64,000 nt of DNA from Desulfobacter hydrogenophilus (GTDB taxonomy: Bacteria > Desulfobacterota > Desulfobacteria > Desulfobacterales > Desulfobacteraceae): NCBI RefSeq assembly GCF_004319545.1, contig NZ_CP036313.1:4156501-4220500 (forward strand), in the 5' to 3' direction. Under the pieces are notes generated by a model. It saw nothing but the letters and a program-made list of their open reading frames with translations, was not told the origin of the DNA and ran no database searches. This document shows, one piece after another, positions 25,973 to 35,801 of this stretch. Positions within the stretch are counted from its first letter, which is position 1; each line of letters starts with the position of its first letter. Position numbers and translations under genes: made by a program.

Positions 25973-26176
25973 ATGAGAATTTTCTTTTCTGAGATGACTG
26001 ATGCGTTTGTTCGCGGTGATAGGGTTGAGATCAGAGGGTTTTGTTCATTTCATATGAAGGAATACAAAAGTTACACTGGCAGGAATCCCAAAACCGGAAA
26101 AAAAGTTCAGATACCGCCGAAGAGGTTACCTTTTTTCAAATGTGGGAAGGAACTCAAAGAGAGGGTGGATTATTAA
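25973..26176 (+). pseudogene. Truncated HU-family protein
   Basis: The frame encodes FFSEMTDAFVRGDRVEIRGF and SYTGRNPKTGKKVQIPPKRL, closely similar to residues 30-90 of the HU-like protein at 23440-23724. The first helix pair is missing and replaced by sequence just after a G9 run. Without it the protein cannot make the normal HU dimer body. It is most likely a partial duplication of the neighbouring HU gene. Confidence 0.75.
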
Positions 26177-26203
26177 GCCCACTTTTAGACTTGGATTCAA
26201 AAA

Positions 26204-26443
26204 ATGGTTGCATTGAAAATTCCATATCATGAATTAAGTCCCGAGCCTCTGCACGGAGTTGTGGATGAATTTGTCACCAGGGACGGCACAGATTATGGTG
26301 AAATTGAAGTTTCTTTGGAAACTAAAATTGCTCAGGTGCTCACTCAACTCAGAGAAGGGAAAGCGGTTATTGTCTTTGACCCGGGCACTGAAACCACCAC
26401 AATACTTTCGAGTAATGATCCGGTTTTAAAGGGGATGGATTGA
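26204..26443 (+). CDS. YheU/UPF0270 family protein
   Basis: This 79-residue protein has the conserved core of the small YheU (UPF0270) family: IPYHELSPEPLHGVVDEFVT, then RDGTDYGEIEVSLETKIAQV and LREGKAVIVFDP. Its function is unknown. Length is normal for the family. The gene is 27 nt downstream of the truncated HU gene, with no strong SD visible, so it may depend on upstream translation. Confidence 0.8.
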   Translation: MVALKIPYHELSPEPLHGVVDEFVTRDGTDYGEIEVSLETKIAQVLTQLREGKAVIVFDPGTETTTILSSNDPVLKGMD

Positions 26444-27586
26444 AAAAAGAATTTAGTTTGAAAAAGGGCAGGGGGGTAAAGTATTCCATCGTGTCTTGCC
26501 CTATTGGGCAGATCCAGCTGCAACATTTTTCGAACGTTGGATGGATCTGAAGTTGATAAGTATTGGATAATCACAACAATGCTTTTGCCAGTCCTGCCTT
26601 TTTCAAAATGAAGGACAGTCACCAATGATAGACATATCTGTCGCTTTTTACCCAAAGCAACAACCCGGAAAGACAAGTAATCTCAAAGTGTTGAATATTA
26701 ATAATAGTCCTGGCTTTTAAATGCATATCTGGGGTTAAAATGTTAAAAATCATAGACAATAGTCCGCAGCTCATTATTCTTTCAGGTAACTTACCAGAGA
26801 ATACTGTCGTGCTTTTTTGTTAGTTCCATGCCCTTCAACATTGTTATATCTCATGGACCATCATAACAATTATGATTTAAGTGCGGAAATCTTTTTAGCT
26901 CTGGCTTGTCCAGGTTAGGACTGATCAAGGATCAAGCAATTGTATTCAAGTCAAACTCTGGGGGTCTCCCCAGCAGATCCGGGGCTTACCTATGATAGTT
27001 ATTAAATGTAAAAACCTTTGTAAAAAAATTAACCAGATTCTCCCTGGACAATAATTGTCAAAAATTTGTCATAATTTGTCATAAATCCTTGTGCAAGTGG
27101 GTGTAGGTGTTTCTACCTGCCAAGGAGACAATGATAAATTTATTGTTCTGTTATGATCGAACCTATTTAGATAAAAAGAAACAATACTCAATCGGCTGCA
27201 TAGTTGTAGTGTGTCTTTGAATTCGAAACATATATATGGCATGCTATTTGCTGGAAAATAGTGTCGCTTAAAAAAACAAAATTCAGCTGATTTGGCTGTT
27301 TGCAGTAAAGAGAAGAGTATTAACTGGAATAGAATAGGATATTTGTTATGCAGAATATTATCGATACCAATTGGGACGAAACTATCGCCTTTTAGTATGG
27401 GTGGCGGAGGTTGATCTTAACCCTATTTTCTTTCAGAATGCCTTTTATTTTGCATCAGCCCAACTATCGCAAGCATGGGCATCAACAAGGGGCGTGGTGA
27501 TAGCATCTGGAAAAACTTCCAACATACCAACTATCCTACTTTTTTAGCCTTATTAAATGTGTCTTTAATGCAACAGGGAGGCGTTC
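26444..27586. other. Gene-free region upstream of the two-partner secretion genes
   Basis: No convincing gene in 1.1 kb. Seen: an AT-rich motif at 26696-26709 shared with 20614-20630 and 41810-41826; a hairpin CTGGGG-GTCT-CCCCAG at 26958-26973 without a T-run; and tandem TTTGTCATAA at about 27069-27089. A 15-codon ORF (MQNIIDTNWDETIAF) lies near 27349-27396. A long 5' leader of the tpsB transcript is possible, but no promoter was recognised. Confidence 0.45.
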
Positions 27587-29266
27587 TTGCGATTTTTTAA
27601 TTTTTTTGCCTGTATTTGCCTGATTTTTTCAACAAGTGTTTTTTCATTTGCCGATGTGAAGCTTCCAAGTTCAACAGATCCTGGTCGGATTGAAAAGCAA
27701 CTCCAACCGACTCCTAAACCGAAATCAGAACCCAGACTGTCCTTACCCGTTCCAGCTAAACAGATTCCTCCTGAAAAGGCGGATGAAATTCAATTTGAAC
27801 TTTCCGGCATTACCCTACAGGGCAATACGGTCTATAGCGCCGCAGAACTGTTAGGTTACTGGCAGGATCTACTTGGTAAGAAAGTAACACTGACTCAAGT
27901 CTATGCCGTTGCCGATGCTATTACGGCACATTATCGCAATGCCGGTTATATTCTGACTCAAGCTATTATACCGCCACAACAGATCAACAACGGAATGGTT
28001 CTGATCAAAGTCATTGAAGGCCATGCAAAGGATGTTCTTATTGAAGGGGATGTCAAAGGGAGACAAGGGCTTTTCAATGCCTGGGTAAAAAAAATCAAGG
28101 CATCCAAACCATTAAATAATGCCGTCCTGGAACGGTATACATTGATTGCCGGTGATGTCAATGGTCTTACCGTCAAATCAATTATTCGCCCATCAAGAAC
28201 CACATCAGGAGCTTCCGATGTGGTTCTTGTCATTGAGCATAAGCCCTTAGATGCCGACATCACTTATGACAATCGGGGTACACGAGCCATGGGACCACGT
28301 CAAGTTATGGCTAACTTGGGAGCTAATTCGTTATTTGACTTGCTTGAGCAGACCGACCTGACCGTACTGATGACAGACGACTTTGAGGAATTGCGCTATT
28401 ATGCTCTTCAGCATAGCCAACTGCTGAACTCGGAAGGACTGACCCTTAACCTCTCAGGGAATATCAGTTATTCGGATCTGGGAGATTATCTGGATGATTA
28501 CGATGTTGAAGGCCGTAATAAATCGTTTAATGTCGAACTGGCCTACCCCCTAATTCGGTCCCGCAACAAAAACCTTTCCTGCAAAACGTCCTTGACCGTA
28601 CGCCATTCTCGTACCGACACCATGGATGAGCTCCAGTCTGAAGATCGCCTGAGCATTGTCAAAGTCGGCATTGATTACGACTACACCGACAGATGGCAGG
28701 GCGTCAACATGGTCAATCTGATGTATTACGGCGGACTGGACATGTTCGGCTCACGGGAAACCGGATCGGATCATCTGACACGCGCTGATGGACACAGCCA
28801 ATTTGCCAAAGTAACGTTGGACCTCTACCGCAGACAAATCCTGCCCGCCAACTTCAGTTTATTGATCGCTGGAACGGCACAATGGGCGGATGTTTCTCTG
28901 CTTTCTTCTGAAGAATTCGGCTATGGAGGTACACAATATGGGCGCGCTTACGATTCGTCATCCATTACCGGAGATCGTGGCCTGGCCGGAAAACTGGAGC
29001 TTCAATATATCCGGAGCTTCGGGACTGATCCTTGGAATTATTATCAGCTATATGCGTTCTATGATGTAGGCCGGACGTTTAGCAACTCCCCATTAAAAGA
29101 TGAAAACACCACGGGACAGTCCGTCGGTGGCGGTGTCCGTTTTGCCTGGAGTCATTATCTGTCAGGATCTGTTGAGGTTGCCCAACCTTTGACGGCTCAT
29201 ATCTCTGAATTGAACCGTAGAGATGATTCCCCCCGTGTCTTCTTTAATGTCACTGCTAAATATTGA
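27587..29266 (+). CDS. TpsB outer-membrane transporter (ShlB/FhaC/HecB family)
   Basis: This 559-residue protein starts at TTG 27587, with GGGAGG 6 nt upstream. A signal peptide (FFACICLIFSTSVFSFA) precedes a Pro-rich linker. A POTRA domain (FELSGITLQGNTVYSAAELL, from about residue 68) and a second POTRA region follow. The C-terminal half is a beta-barrel beginning near LDADITYDNRGTRAMG and ending RVFFNVTAKY, with the terminal aromatic residue typical of outer-membrane proteins. TpsB proteins export one partner exoprotein across the outer membrane. The next gene, overlapping by a few nt or directly following, is that partner. Confidence 0.92.
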   Translation: MRFFNFFACICLIFSTSVFSFADVKLPSSTDPGRIEKQLQPTPKPKSEPRLSLPVPAKQIPPEKADEIQFELSGITLQGNTVYSAAELLGYWQDLLGKKVTLTQVYAVADAITAHYRNAGYILTQAIIPPQQINNGMVLIKVIEGHAKDVLIEGDVKGRQGLFNAWVKKIKASKPLNNAVLERYTLIAGDVNGLTVKSIIRPSRTTSGASDVVLVIEHKPLDADITYDNRGTRAMGPRQVMANLGANSLFDLLEQTDLTVLMTDDFEELRYYALQHSQLLNSEGLTLNLSGNISYSDLGDYLDDYDVEGRNKSFNVELAYPLIRSRNKNLSCKTSLTVRHSRTDTMDELQSEDRLSIVKVGIDYDYTDRWQGVNMVNLMYYGGLDMFGSRETGSDHLTRADGHSQFAKVTLDLYRRQILPANFSLLIAGTAQWADVSLLSSEEFGYGGTQYGRAYDSSSITGDRGLAGKLELQYIRSFGTDPWNYYQLYAFYDVGRTFSNSPLKDENTTGQSVGGGVRFAWSHYLSGSVEVAQPLTAHISELNRRDDSPRVFFNVTAKY

Positions 29267-29286
29267 ATCAAATCGGAGGCTGTGTT

Positions 29287-32200
29287 GTGAATAATCTGAT
29301 AAAAAATAAACTGTCCAATTTTACAGTGTTGAATATTACATCTCTGGTTTGCTTCCTGTGTCTGTCCACAACGGTCTGGGCAAACCCTCAAGGGGGCAAG
29401 GTTGTTGACGGTAATGCCACGATCACGACCCCCACGGCAAAACAAACCGTCATCCATCAAAGCAGCGATAAAGCAATTATCAACTGGGATCAGTTCAATA
29501 TCGATTCTGGAGAACATACTAAGTTCGTCCAACCATCTGCCGGATCTGTCACCCTGAACCGGGTTGTCGGCAACGATCCATCCAAAATTCTCGGTCAGTT
29601 ATCCGCAAACGGAAAGCTGGTTCTGGTCAACCCGAACGGCGTCTTCTTTGGTCCTGACTCCAAGGTCGATGTGGCCGCCATGATCGCCACAACCAACGAT
29701 ATTACCAATGACGACTTCATGGCAGGACGGCTAAACTTCACCATCCCTGGTAATCCCGGCGCTCAAATCATCAACCAGGGTACCATGACGATTCAGGAAG
29801 GCGGCCTTGTCGCTCTGGTTGCTCCCTTCGTTCAGAACAACGGACTGATTCAGGCACGTCTAGGCAAGGTGGTACTTGCCTCGGCCAATACATTTACCCT
29901 CGACCTTTACGGTGACGACCTCATCCTGTTTGAAGCGGACAACACAATTACGGAACAGCTTCAGGACGCCTTCGGTAATGCTCTGGACAGCGCCATTGAG
30001 CAGAGTGGGGTTATCGAAGCAGATGGCGGCTATGTGCTGCTGACCACCGACGTTGCTAAAAACGTGGTGGATAATGCCATCAACATGACCGGCATCATCA
30101 AGGCACAGTCGGTGAAAGAACAAGGTGGGACGATTATTCTCAATGCCGGCGAAGGTAGCGCCACGGTTTCCGGTGTATTGGACGCAAGTGGACAGGAACA
30201 AACCATGGGCGGTGAAATCCGCGCCATTGCTGAAGATCAACTCAATGTCACAGATGGCGCCATCATTACCGCCCAAGGCGGCAGTGATGGTGGAGACGGA
30301 GGATTCCTTGCCCTTGCGGCGGGCAATCAATTGACCGTCAACGGTCGATACTCTGTTCTGGCCGGAGCACCGGATGCGGAAAACGGCTGGCTTTACATTG
30401 GCAACAATACGACTGCAACTTCATTAATGCGCAATCCCAATCTGGATGGTGCCGGAGTGCAACCGGATCAAGCCACCGTACTGTTTGAAGACAACCTCGG
30501 ACAGACCGATGACAGCGTGGACTTTTTGACCCGCGCAGATAACGCTATTATGTATCTGACAGCGGCTGATGCGGTAGTCGCCATGCAAACGGGTGATGAT
30601 ACTTTGGGATCTGTCGGGCTTAGCCTGTCCGGGGCCAATGAGGAACTGACAGCCGTTGGTGAAAACCTGCTGCAAAGTTATTCCAACTACTACATCGGCA
30701 ATGATCCGGATCAATGGGTGGAAGGTGCACAACATTTTGGTGCAGTACGATACGAAAATGTCTATGACGGTATCGATCTGATTTATTACGGCAACAAGAA
30801 CGGTGACATCGAGTACGACCTGGTGGTGTCCGAAGGAGCAGATCCATCCAAAATCACCTTGAATTATCAGGGTGCAAGCAGCGTTGTGTTGAATGATATG
30901 GGTGATTTGGTGATTAGCATTGATGGGCAGACGGTTGTTCAGAAAGCGCCTCTCACCTATCAGGTAACGGATGAAGCCAAGGTGATTGTGCCGAGTCGGT
31001 ACAACTTGACGGATAATCATGTTTCCATTCGGCTTGATGAATACGATAATAGCCAAGTGTTGGTTGTTGACCCGGTTTTGAAGTGGAGTTCCTTTCTTGG
31101 GGGGTCGGGAAGTGACAGTTATACAGATATTGCAGTTGATTCTAACTATGATTTGATTGCAACTGGCCATACAACTTCTGTTGGTATGTTTTCTTATTTT
31201 CAAGGAAGTAGTAGCTTAGATACTTCACATAATGGTTCTACTGACGCCTTTATAACAAAATATTCTTCAGATGGAACTGTCTTGTGGGGCAGTTATTATG
31301 GAGGCAGTGGAAGCGATAGCGCCAATGGTATCGCCATCGACAGCAATGGAAATATTGTCATTGTTGGAGAAACGCAGTCCGAGAATCTCCCATTACTCAA
31401 CAGTTTAGATCAGGTTAATAATGGAGGGACAGACCCTTTTGCAGCAAAATTTAATCCCAATGGCGAGATGGTTTATTCGACCTATCTTTCCGGAACTACT
31501 TATTATGATGCAGGGAGGGCTGTTGCCATTGACGATTATGACAATATATTTATTGTTTCCGAAAAGGACTTTTACGGATTCCAGTATCCCAGTAATACAG
31601 ATAAATGTAGTATCATTACAAAATTATCAAATAGCGGAGAACTTTTATGGTCAAGAAGTTTTAGTCTTAGTCAAAGTTACACATATGGCAGCTATGAAAG
31701 TCCATATGATATTGCGATAGACTCTCAAGGGAATCCGATAATTGTTGGAACTGCTTCAGTAAAAAGAGAATACCATTATTATACTCCTTATTATGACTAT
31801 TACCGATATATTTGGGATTCAGATGCTTTTATTGCAAAGTATTCATCTTCTGGGGATTTTGTTTTTTCTACTGCTATTACTGGCTATAAAAAAGATGTTT
31901 TGGGTTTAGGGATAGCTGTTGACAGCCAAGATAATAGTATCATGACAGGATATGCTTTCCCTAATGGAAATTGGGATGTATTAGTTTCAAAAATATCCTC
32001 TTCAGGCGCATTAGTCTGGTCCAAATACTTAGCTGGCAGTGGTGATGACAGGGGCTACGATGTTGCTGTTGATGCTCAGGATTACATCTTTGTAACCGGC
32101 AAAACAGATTCATCTTCTTTTTATGATTTGTACAGTGACGGCACCAGTTACCATGGCGGGACAGATGCATTTCTCGCAGAACTGTCACCTACTGGGGGAC

Positions 32201-35058
32201 TAATTTTTAGATCATATATAGGTGGTGCCGGCGCCGACATTTCCAATAGCGTTGCTACGGATCGTTTGGGAAATATATATATTGCAGGAGAAACAAGTTC
32301 AGCTGATTTTAATACGACTCCGTACGCCGGTGTTGCCTTTGTCAGCAAAGTGGATTTAGTTGCAAATATCCCCGCTGAACTGTCGGGATCATCCGATCTT
32401 ACCTTCTACGAAGGTGATGCTGCCATTTCTTTATTCTCATTAATCTCAATCACAGATGTTGATAGTGATTACCATATCGCAAGTGCAGAAATAAGTATCA
32501 GCTCAGGATTTGAGCCTATAAATGATTTACTGCTATTCAATAATCAAACCGGAATCACCGGTAGTTATGACTCCGCAACGGGAATTCTGACTCTGACTGG
32601 AATTGCCACCATACAAGATTACGAAACCGCCATTCATTCTATTCAGTTCAGCAATAATAGTCAAAATCCATCCTCCACGGAACGTGTCATTACCCTCACT
32701 GTTAATGATATTGAAGAAGATTCGCTGCCATTAAACAGCACTCTATCCGTTACCCCTGTAAATGATGTTCCGATTATTGACAACGCTTCAGATGTGGATT
32801 TCCAGGAAAATGCAACCGGCGTATTTCTTTTTCCTGATTTAAATCTTGATGATGTAGACAATACTGAATTAACCGGTGCGACCCTCAAATTAAGCAGTGG
32901 TTTCTTCGCAACGGAAGATAGCCTTGTATTTATTGATCAAAACAATATCAGCGGAACCTACGATTCGGCCACGGGTATCTTACAATTAAGCGGTACAGCG
33001 AGTTTGGCAGACTATCAGACTGCGATTCGCTCAATTCAATATGTCAACACCAGTGAAGCACCATCATCAAGCCAACGTTCCGCTTCCATTATTCTAACCG
33101 ACGGAGAAGATGCTTCCGGACAACTGCTTAGTACGGTGACGGTTACACCTGTTAACGACGCCCCTGCCTTGGATACGAGTGTTTACGGCGGCAATACACC
33201 AACCGGTGGCGTTCGTACCACAACTGTGGATGTCGCGAGCAATACCGGAGTTTTGGTTACAGATTTAATGGCAGCCGGTGGAACCGGCTTTGTCACGGAT
33301 GTGGACAGCAACAATATCGGCATTGCCGTTACCAATCTTGATGCCCCTGACGGCACCTGGCAATACACGCTGAACAACGGAACTACTTGGCAAAACTTTC
33401 CGAGTGTCTCAGACAGCAGCGCCCTGCTTTTAACTGCCGACCAGCAAACAAAAGTCCGCTATTCCCCAGACAACATGACAGAAGGAACAAGTATCGAGCG
33501 CGCGATTGCCTTTTTTGCCTGGGACCAAAGCTACGGCAACAATGGTGAATCTGGCGTTAATGTTAATGTGCGCGGTGATGATACTGCGTACAGTGTTGAT
33601 TGGGCACGAGGCTATTTAAGCTTATCGAAAGCTGATACCAGTTCCGGTGAAGGCACTGGTGACAATGGGACCACTGATACTATTGGAACAGGAAGCACTG
33701 ATGTTAATCAAATAATAAATAGTTCTGGCGACGAAGGAAGTCGCGATGAGCCCCTAACTCCTGATCCTTATGAACCTTTTGTTTTTGATGGGAGAACGGT
33801 CTCTGGAGACAACTTAATGCAGTTTTCGACTCTTGATCGAATTGAGATTGCTGAAGAATTAGAAGATAGAGCCTACCTGTTGGCCGATGACATTTACTCT
33901 GCTCAAGTGCCAGATGAAATATCATATCAACTTCAGTGGATGGATAGTCTGTTAGCACCAGCATACCTTGGGACTTCAGGAAGTTTCCGCAGTAGCGTCT
34001 CTATGATTGACGGCAAGGTGTTTTTTGCAGATGACACCGAGCCTCTTGTTATTAAAGCTTTTTCTGGCGTGACAGATGATTCGTTAGCCGCATTATACGA
34101 AATGAGGGATGAAGTATTCGAGCAGAATGGTTTAAACATTGGGTTTATTGAAATAGGAGATACCGCAAGTTATAGTCCAATGGATGTGATTGTTGGTCAT
34201 ATGCTGGCAAATAAAGCAGTAAGTGAATATGATCGGGCGGCTACTGCGGCACGTGCTGCTGTTTCAATGGGATTGATCTCAGAAGAACAAAATAATTTTG
34301 GATATGTTGGTTTACTGGACACTTTTGAGCAGCCAAGCTTTGCGAATCAAATGACCGCTATATCAAATTCATTCCAAGATACTTTTGTAGAATTGGGAAA
34401 GGCTGCCTTGCCAGAGGCTGATTTTAAAATCCTCAAATACTCATATGGTTTATCTGAAAACTTTTTTAACAACGCTATTGATACTAAAGACAAATTAATG
34501 GAAGTTGTTGCTGATCCATCATTGCTGAATGGAACGAATACAGTTTTAGCTTATGTAACAACTGTTTCCGACTTGATTAATGATGCAAACATGTTATTAG
34601 AAGGGGTTGGAAATCTTCCTTCTAAGGTAACGGCTAATCTTTCTAAGCTAACTGTTCTGGGGCAAAATATAGACAGTGCTGCTAAAAGGAATGCGGGCTA
34701 TGCCATTCTAGCCAATGAGACATCTCTTACAAACGGCACAAGGGTTTTGGCCTCAATGATGAAAAAGGCAGCACTACACGAACTGATTACGGAGTCTTGT
34801 AATGTGGTAGCCAATATCATAGAAATTTTTGCCGAACTGTCCGGTAGTGAAACGATGAAAATCGCATCGGGTTATTTAAACGCCGCTTCTACAGCGATTG
34901 ATACAGTTGGAGAGTATGATAATCAAGCAATCACTAGCGAACTCCAATACTTACAGCGGCAAACTGCTGCGTACCAACCTGCAATCCCTGATAACGCATT
35001 CAAAGAATATGAGACTTCAAGAACTGTTTTGGATGCTATCACTACTCCCGCCTTGTAG
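29287..35058 (+). CDS. TpsA exoprotein with haemagglutination, SBBP-propeller and cadherin-like regions
   Basis: GTG 29287 is preferred because CGGAGG lies 8 nt upstream; an in-frame ATG at 29263 is the alternative. After the signal peptide (ending TVWANPQGG) comes the TPS secretion domain, with LVLVNPNGVFFGPDSKVDV near residue 120. The beta-helix follows to about residue 400. A DUF7948-like segment (YENVYDGIDLIYYGNKNGDI, about 480) leads into SBBP beta-propeller repeats (GGSGSDSANGIAIDSNGNIV and several more, about 600-1030). Cadherin-like repeats with PVNDVP/PVNDAP follow (1050-1310). The C-terminal 500 residues are predicted helical and unlike the rest. Total about 1923 residues, exported by the adjacent TpsB. 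Adhesion is likely, and a toxic C-terminus is possible. Confidence 0.88.
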   Translation: MNNLIKNKLSNFTVLNITSLVCFLCLSTTVWANPQGGKVVDGNATITTPTAKQTVIHQSSDKAIINWDQFNIDSGEHTKFVQPSAGSVTLNRVVGNDPSKILGQLSANGKLVLVNPNGVFFGPDSKVDVAAMIATTNDITNDDFMAGRLNFTIPGNPGAQIINQGTMTIQEGGLVALVAPFVQNNGLIQARLGKVVLASANTFTLDLYGDDLILFEADNTITEQLQDAFGNALDSAIEQSGVIEADGGYVLLTTDVAKNVVDNAINMTGIIKAQSVKEQGGTIILNAGEGSATVSGVLDASGQEQTMGGEIRAIAEDQLNVTDGAIITAQGGSDGGDGGFLALAAGNQLTVNGRYSVLAGAPDAENGWLYIGNNTTATSLMRNPNLDGAGVQPDQATVLFEDNLGQTDDSVDFLTRADNAIMYLTAADAVVAMQTGDDTLGSVGLSLSGANEELTAVGENLLQSYSNYYIGNDPDQWVEGAQHFGAVRYENVYDGIDLIYYGNKNGDIEYDLVVSEGADPSKITLNYQGASSVVLNDMGDLVISIDGQTVVQKAPLTYQVTDEAKVIVPSRYNLTDNHVSIRLDEYDNSQVLVVDPVLKWSSFLGGSGSDSYTDIAVDSNYDLIATGHTTSVGMFSYFQGSSSLDTSHNGSTDAFITKYSSDGTVLWGSYYGGSGSDSANGIAIDSNGNIVIVGETQSENLPLLNSLDQVNNGGTDPFAAKFNPNGEMVYSTYLSGTTYYDAGRAVAIDDYDNIFIVSEKDFYGFQYPSNTDKCSIITKLSNSGELLWSRSFSLSQSYTYGSYESPYDIAIDSQGNPIIVGTASVKREYHYYTPYYDYYRYIWDSDAFIAKYSSSGDFVFSTAITGYKKDVLGLGIAVDSQDNSIMTGYAFPNGNWDVLVSKISSSGALVWSKYLAGSGDDRGYDVAVDAQDYIFVTGKTDSSSFYDLYSDGTSYHGGTDAFLAELSPTGGLIFRSYIGGAGADISNSVATDRLGNIYIAGETSSADFNTTPYAGVAFVSKVDLVANIPAELSGSSDLTFYEGDAAISLFSLISITDVDSDYHIASAEISISSGFEPINDLLLFNNQTGITGSYDSATGILTLTGIATIQDYETAIHSIQFSNNSQNPSSTERVITLTVNDIEEDSLPLNSTLSVTPVNDVPIIDNASDVDFQENATGVFLFPDLNLDDVDNTELTGATLKLSSGFFATEDSLVFIDQNNISGTYDSATGILQLSGTASLADYQTAIRSIQYVNTSEAPSSSQRSASIILTDGEDASGQLLSTVTVTPVNDAPALDTSVYGGNTPTGGVRTTTVDVASNTGVLVTDLMAAGGTGFVTDVDSNNIGIAVTNLDAPDGTWQYTLNNGTTWQNFPSVSDSSALLLTADQQTKVRYSPDNMTEGTSIERAIAFFAWDQSYGNNGESGVNVNVRGDDTAYSVDWARGYLSLSKADTSSGEGTGDNGTTDTIGTGSTDVNQIINSSGDEGSRDEPLTPDPYEPFVFDGRTVSGDNLMQFSTLDRIEIAEELEDRAYLLADDIYSAQVPDEISYQLQWMDSLLAPAYLGTSGSFRSSVSMIDGKVFFADDTEPLVIKAFSGVTDDSLAALYEMRDEVFEQNGLNIGFIEIGDTASYSPMDVIVGHMLANKAVSEYDRAATAARAAVSMGLISEEQNNFGYVGLLDTFEQPSFANQMTAISNSFQDTFVELGKAALPEADFKILKYSYGLSENFFNNAIDTKDKLMEVVADPSLLNGTNTVLAYVTTVSDLINDANMLLEGVGNLPSKVTANLSKLTVLGQNIDSAAKRNAGYAILANETSLTNGTRVLASMMKKAALHELITESCNVVANIIEIFAELSGSETMKIASGYLNAASTAIDTVGEYDNQAITSELQYLQRQTAAYQPAIPDNAFKEYETSRTVLDAITTPAL

Positions 35059-35223
35059 ATGGAATTCTATGGTTGTCCTGATGCAGTGCACATGGAGCAG
35101 CAGCGAGTAAATAAGGGGACACATGAAGATTCAGACAGAGAAGGGTTTGGACGTCATACCGTGAATGAGATTCTAACAGCCTTAGAACAGCTTAATTCAG
35201 CTTTTGGATACCGTGAATCTTAG
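35059..35223 (+). CDS. Small ORF abutting tpsA, possibly cut by an IS
   Basis: ATG directly follows the tpsA stop and encodes 54 residues (MEFYGCPDAVHMEQQRVNKG ... LNSAFGYRES). There is no separate ribosome-binding site, so translation would need coupling to tpsA. The TAG stop overlaps the TTAGGTT end of the IS5-type remnant, so the ORF may be the start of a longer gene interrupted by the insertion. No family was recognised. A small partner or immunity gene is only a possibility. Confidence 0.35.
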   Translation: MEFYGCPDAVHMEQQRVNKGTHEDSDREGFGRHTVNEILTALEQLNSAFGYRES

Positions 35224-35269
35224 GTTTTGTTGACATTTAAAGGACTGTTCATAATTGCCCTTAGGTAAA

Positions 35270-35288
35270 CCCCCGGCTCTGCCGGGGG
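35270..35288. repeat. Hairpin, likely end structure of the IS200-type fragment
   Basis: CCCCCGGC-TCT-GCCGGGGG, a perfect 8-bp stem, lies upstream of the tnpA fragment. IS200/IS605 elements carry subterminal hairpins recognised by TnpA. A chromosomal REP-like hairpin is the alternative. Confidence 0.5.
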
Positions 35289-35374
35289 ACTCACCAGTGT
35301 TTGACATTTAAGGGAATAAATGAAAGTCCCTCCAATAAACGTGAACCGCTCAAATTCACAAAGGAGAGACTTTC

Positions 35375-35651
35375 ATGAATAACGATTCGAGCTTATCCCA
35401 TAGCCGTTGGGAATGCAAATACCACGTTGTGTGGATTCCCAAATACCGTAGAAAGACTTTGTATGGGGAACTCAGGAAATAATATCTTGGACAAATTTTT
35501 AAAGATTTGGCGCGTAGCAGGGAGTGTGAGATCATAGAAGGCCATATGATGTCAGATCATGTGCATATGTTGATCTCAATTCCTCCGAAATATTCGGTCG
35601 CCCAAGTCGTTGGGTTTATCAAGGGTAAAAGTGCGATCCATATAGCACGGA
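35375..35651 (+). pseudogene. IS200-type Y1 transposase TnpA, broken
   Basis: AAGGAGAG precedes ATG 35375. The frame reads WECKYHVVWIPKYRRKTLYG and hits an in-frame TAA at 35480. It then continues with MMSDHVHMLISIPPKYSVAQ and VVGFIKGKSAIHIAR. The HUH motif (HVH) is present, but the C-terminal helix with the catalytic tyrosine is missing. Homology ends at a 16-bp hairpin (35652-35686). It is inactive. Confidence 0.85.
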
Positions 35652-35686
35652 GTCAAGTACCTCCGGCAGAGCCGGAGGTACTTGAC
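35652..35686. repeat. Perfect 16-bp stem hairpin interrupting tnpA
   Basis: GTCAAGTACCTCCGGC-AGA-GCCGGAGGTACTTGAC is a perfect 16-bp stem with a 3-nt loop. The inner GGC-AGA-GCC mirrors the GGC-TCT-GCC of the hairpin at 35270-35288 in the opposite orientation. It marks the breakpoint of the tnpA gene. Confidence 0.7.
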
Positions 35687-35801
35687 TTATGGGAAACGCA
35701 AATTTTTCGGATTCTGTTTGGCGCAAACTTTGGGTGTTCCTTCAAACCCTAAAAACGATTTACGTCGGAACGGAAGAATCCTGCCGCAAGTTTGTTGATC
35801 A

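Noticed and set aside
30424..31203. 259-codon minus-strand frame within tpsA
   Set aside because: Antisense to the beta-helix repeats; composition follows the opposite strand's codon bias.
35270..35686. Possible CRISPR-like repeats
   Set aside because: Only two different hairpins, no regular spacing or spacers; they belong to IS200-type debris. No CRISPR array or cas gene was found anywhere in the window.
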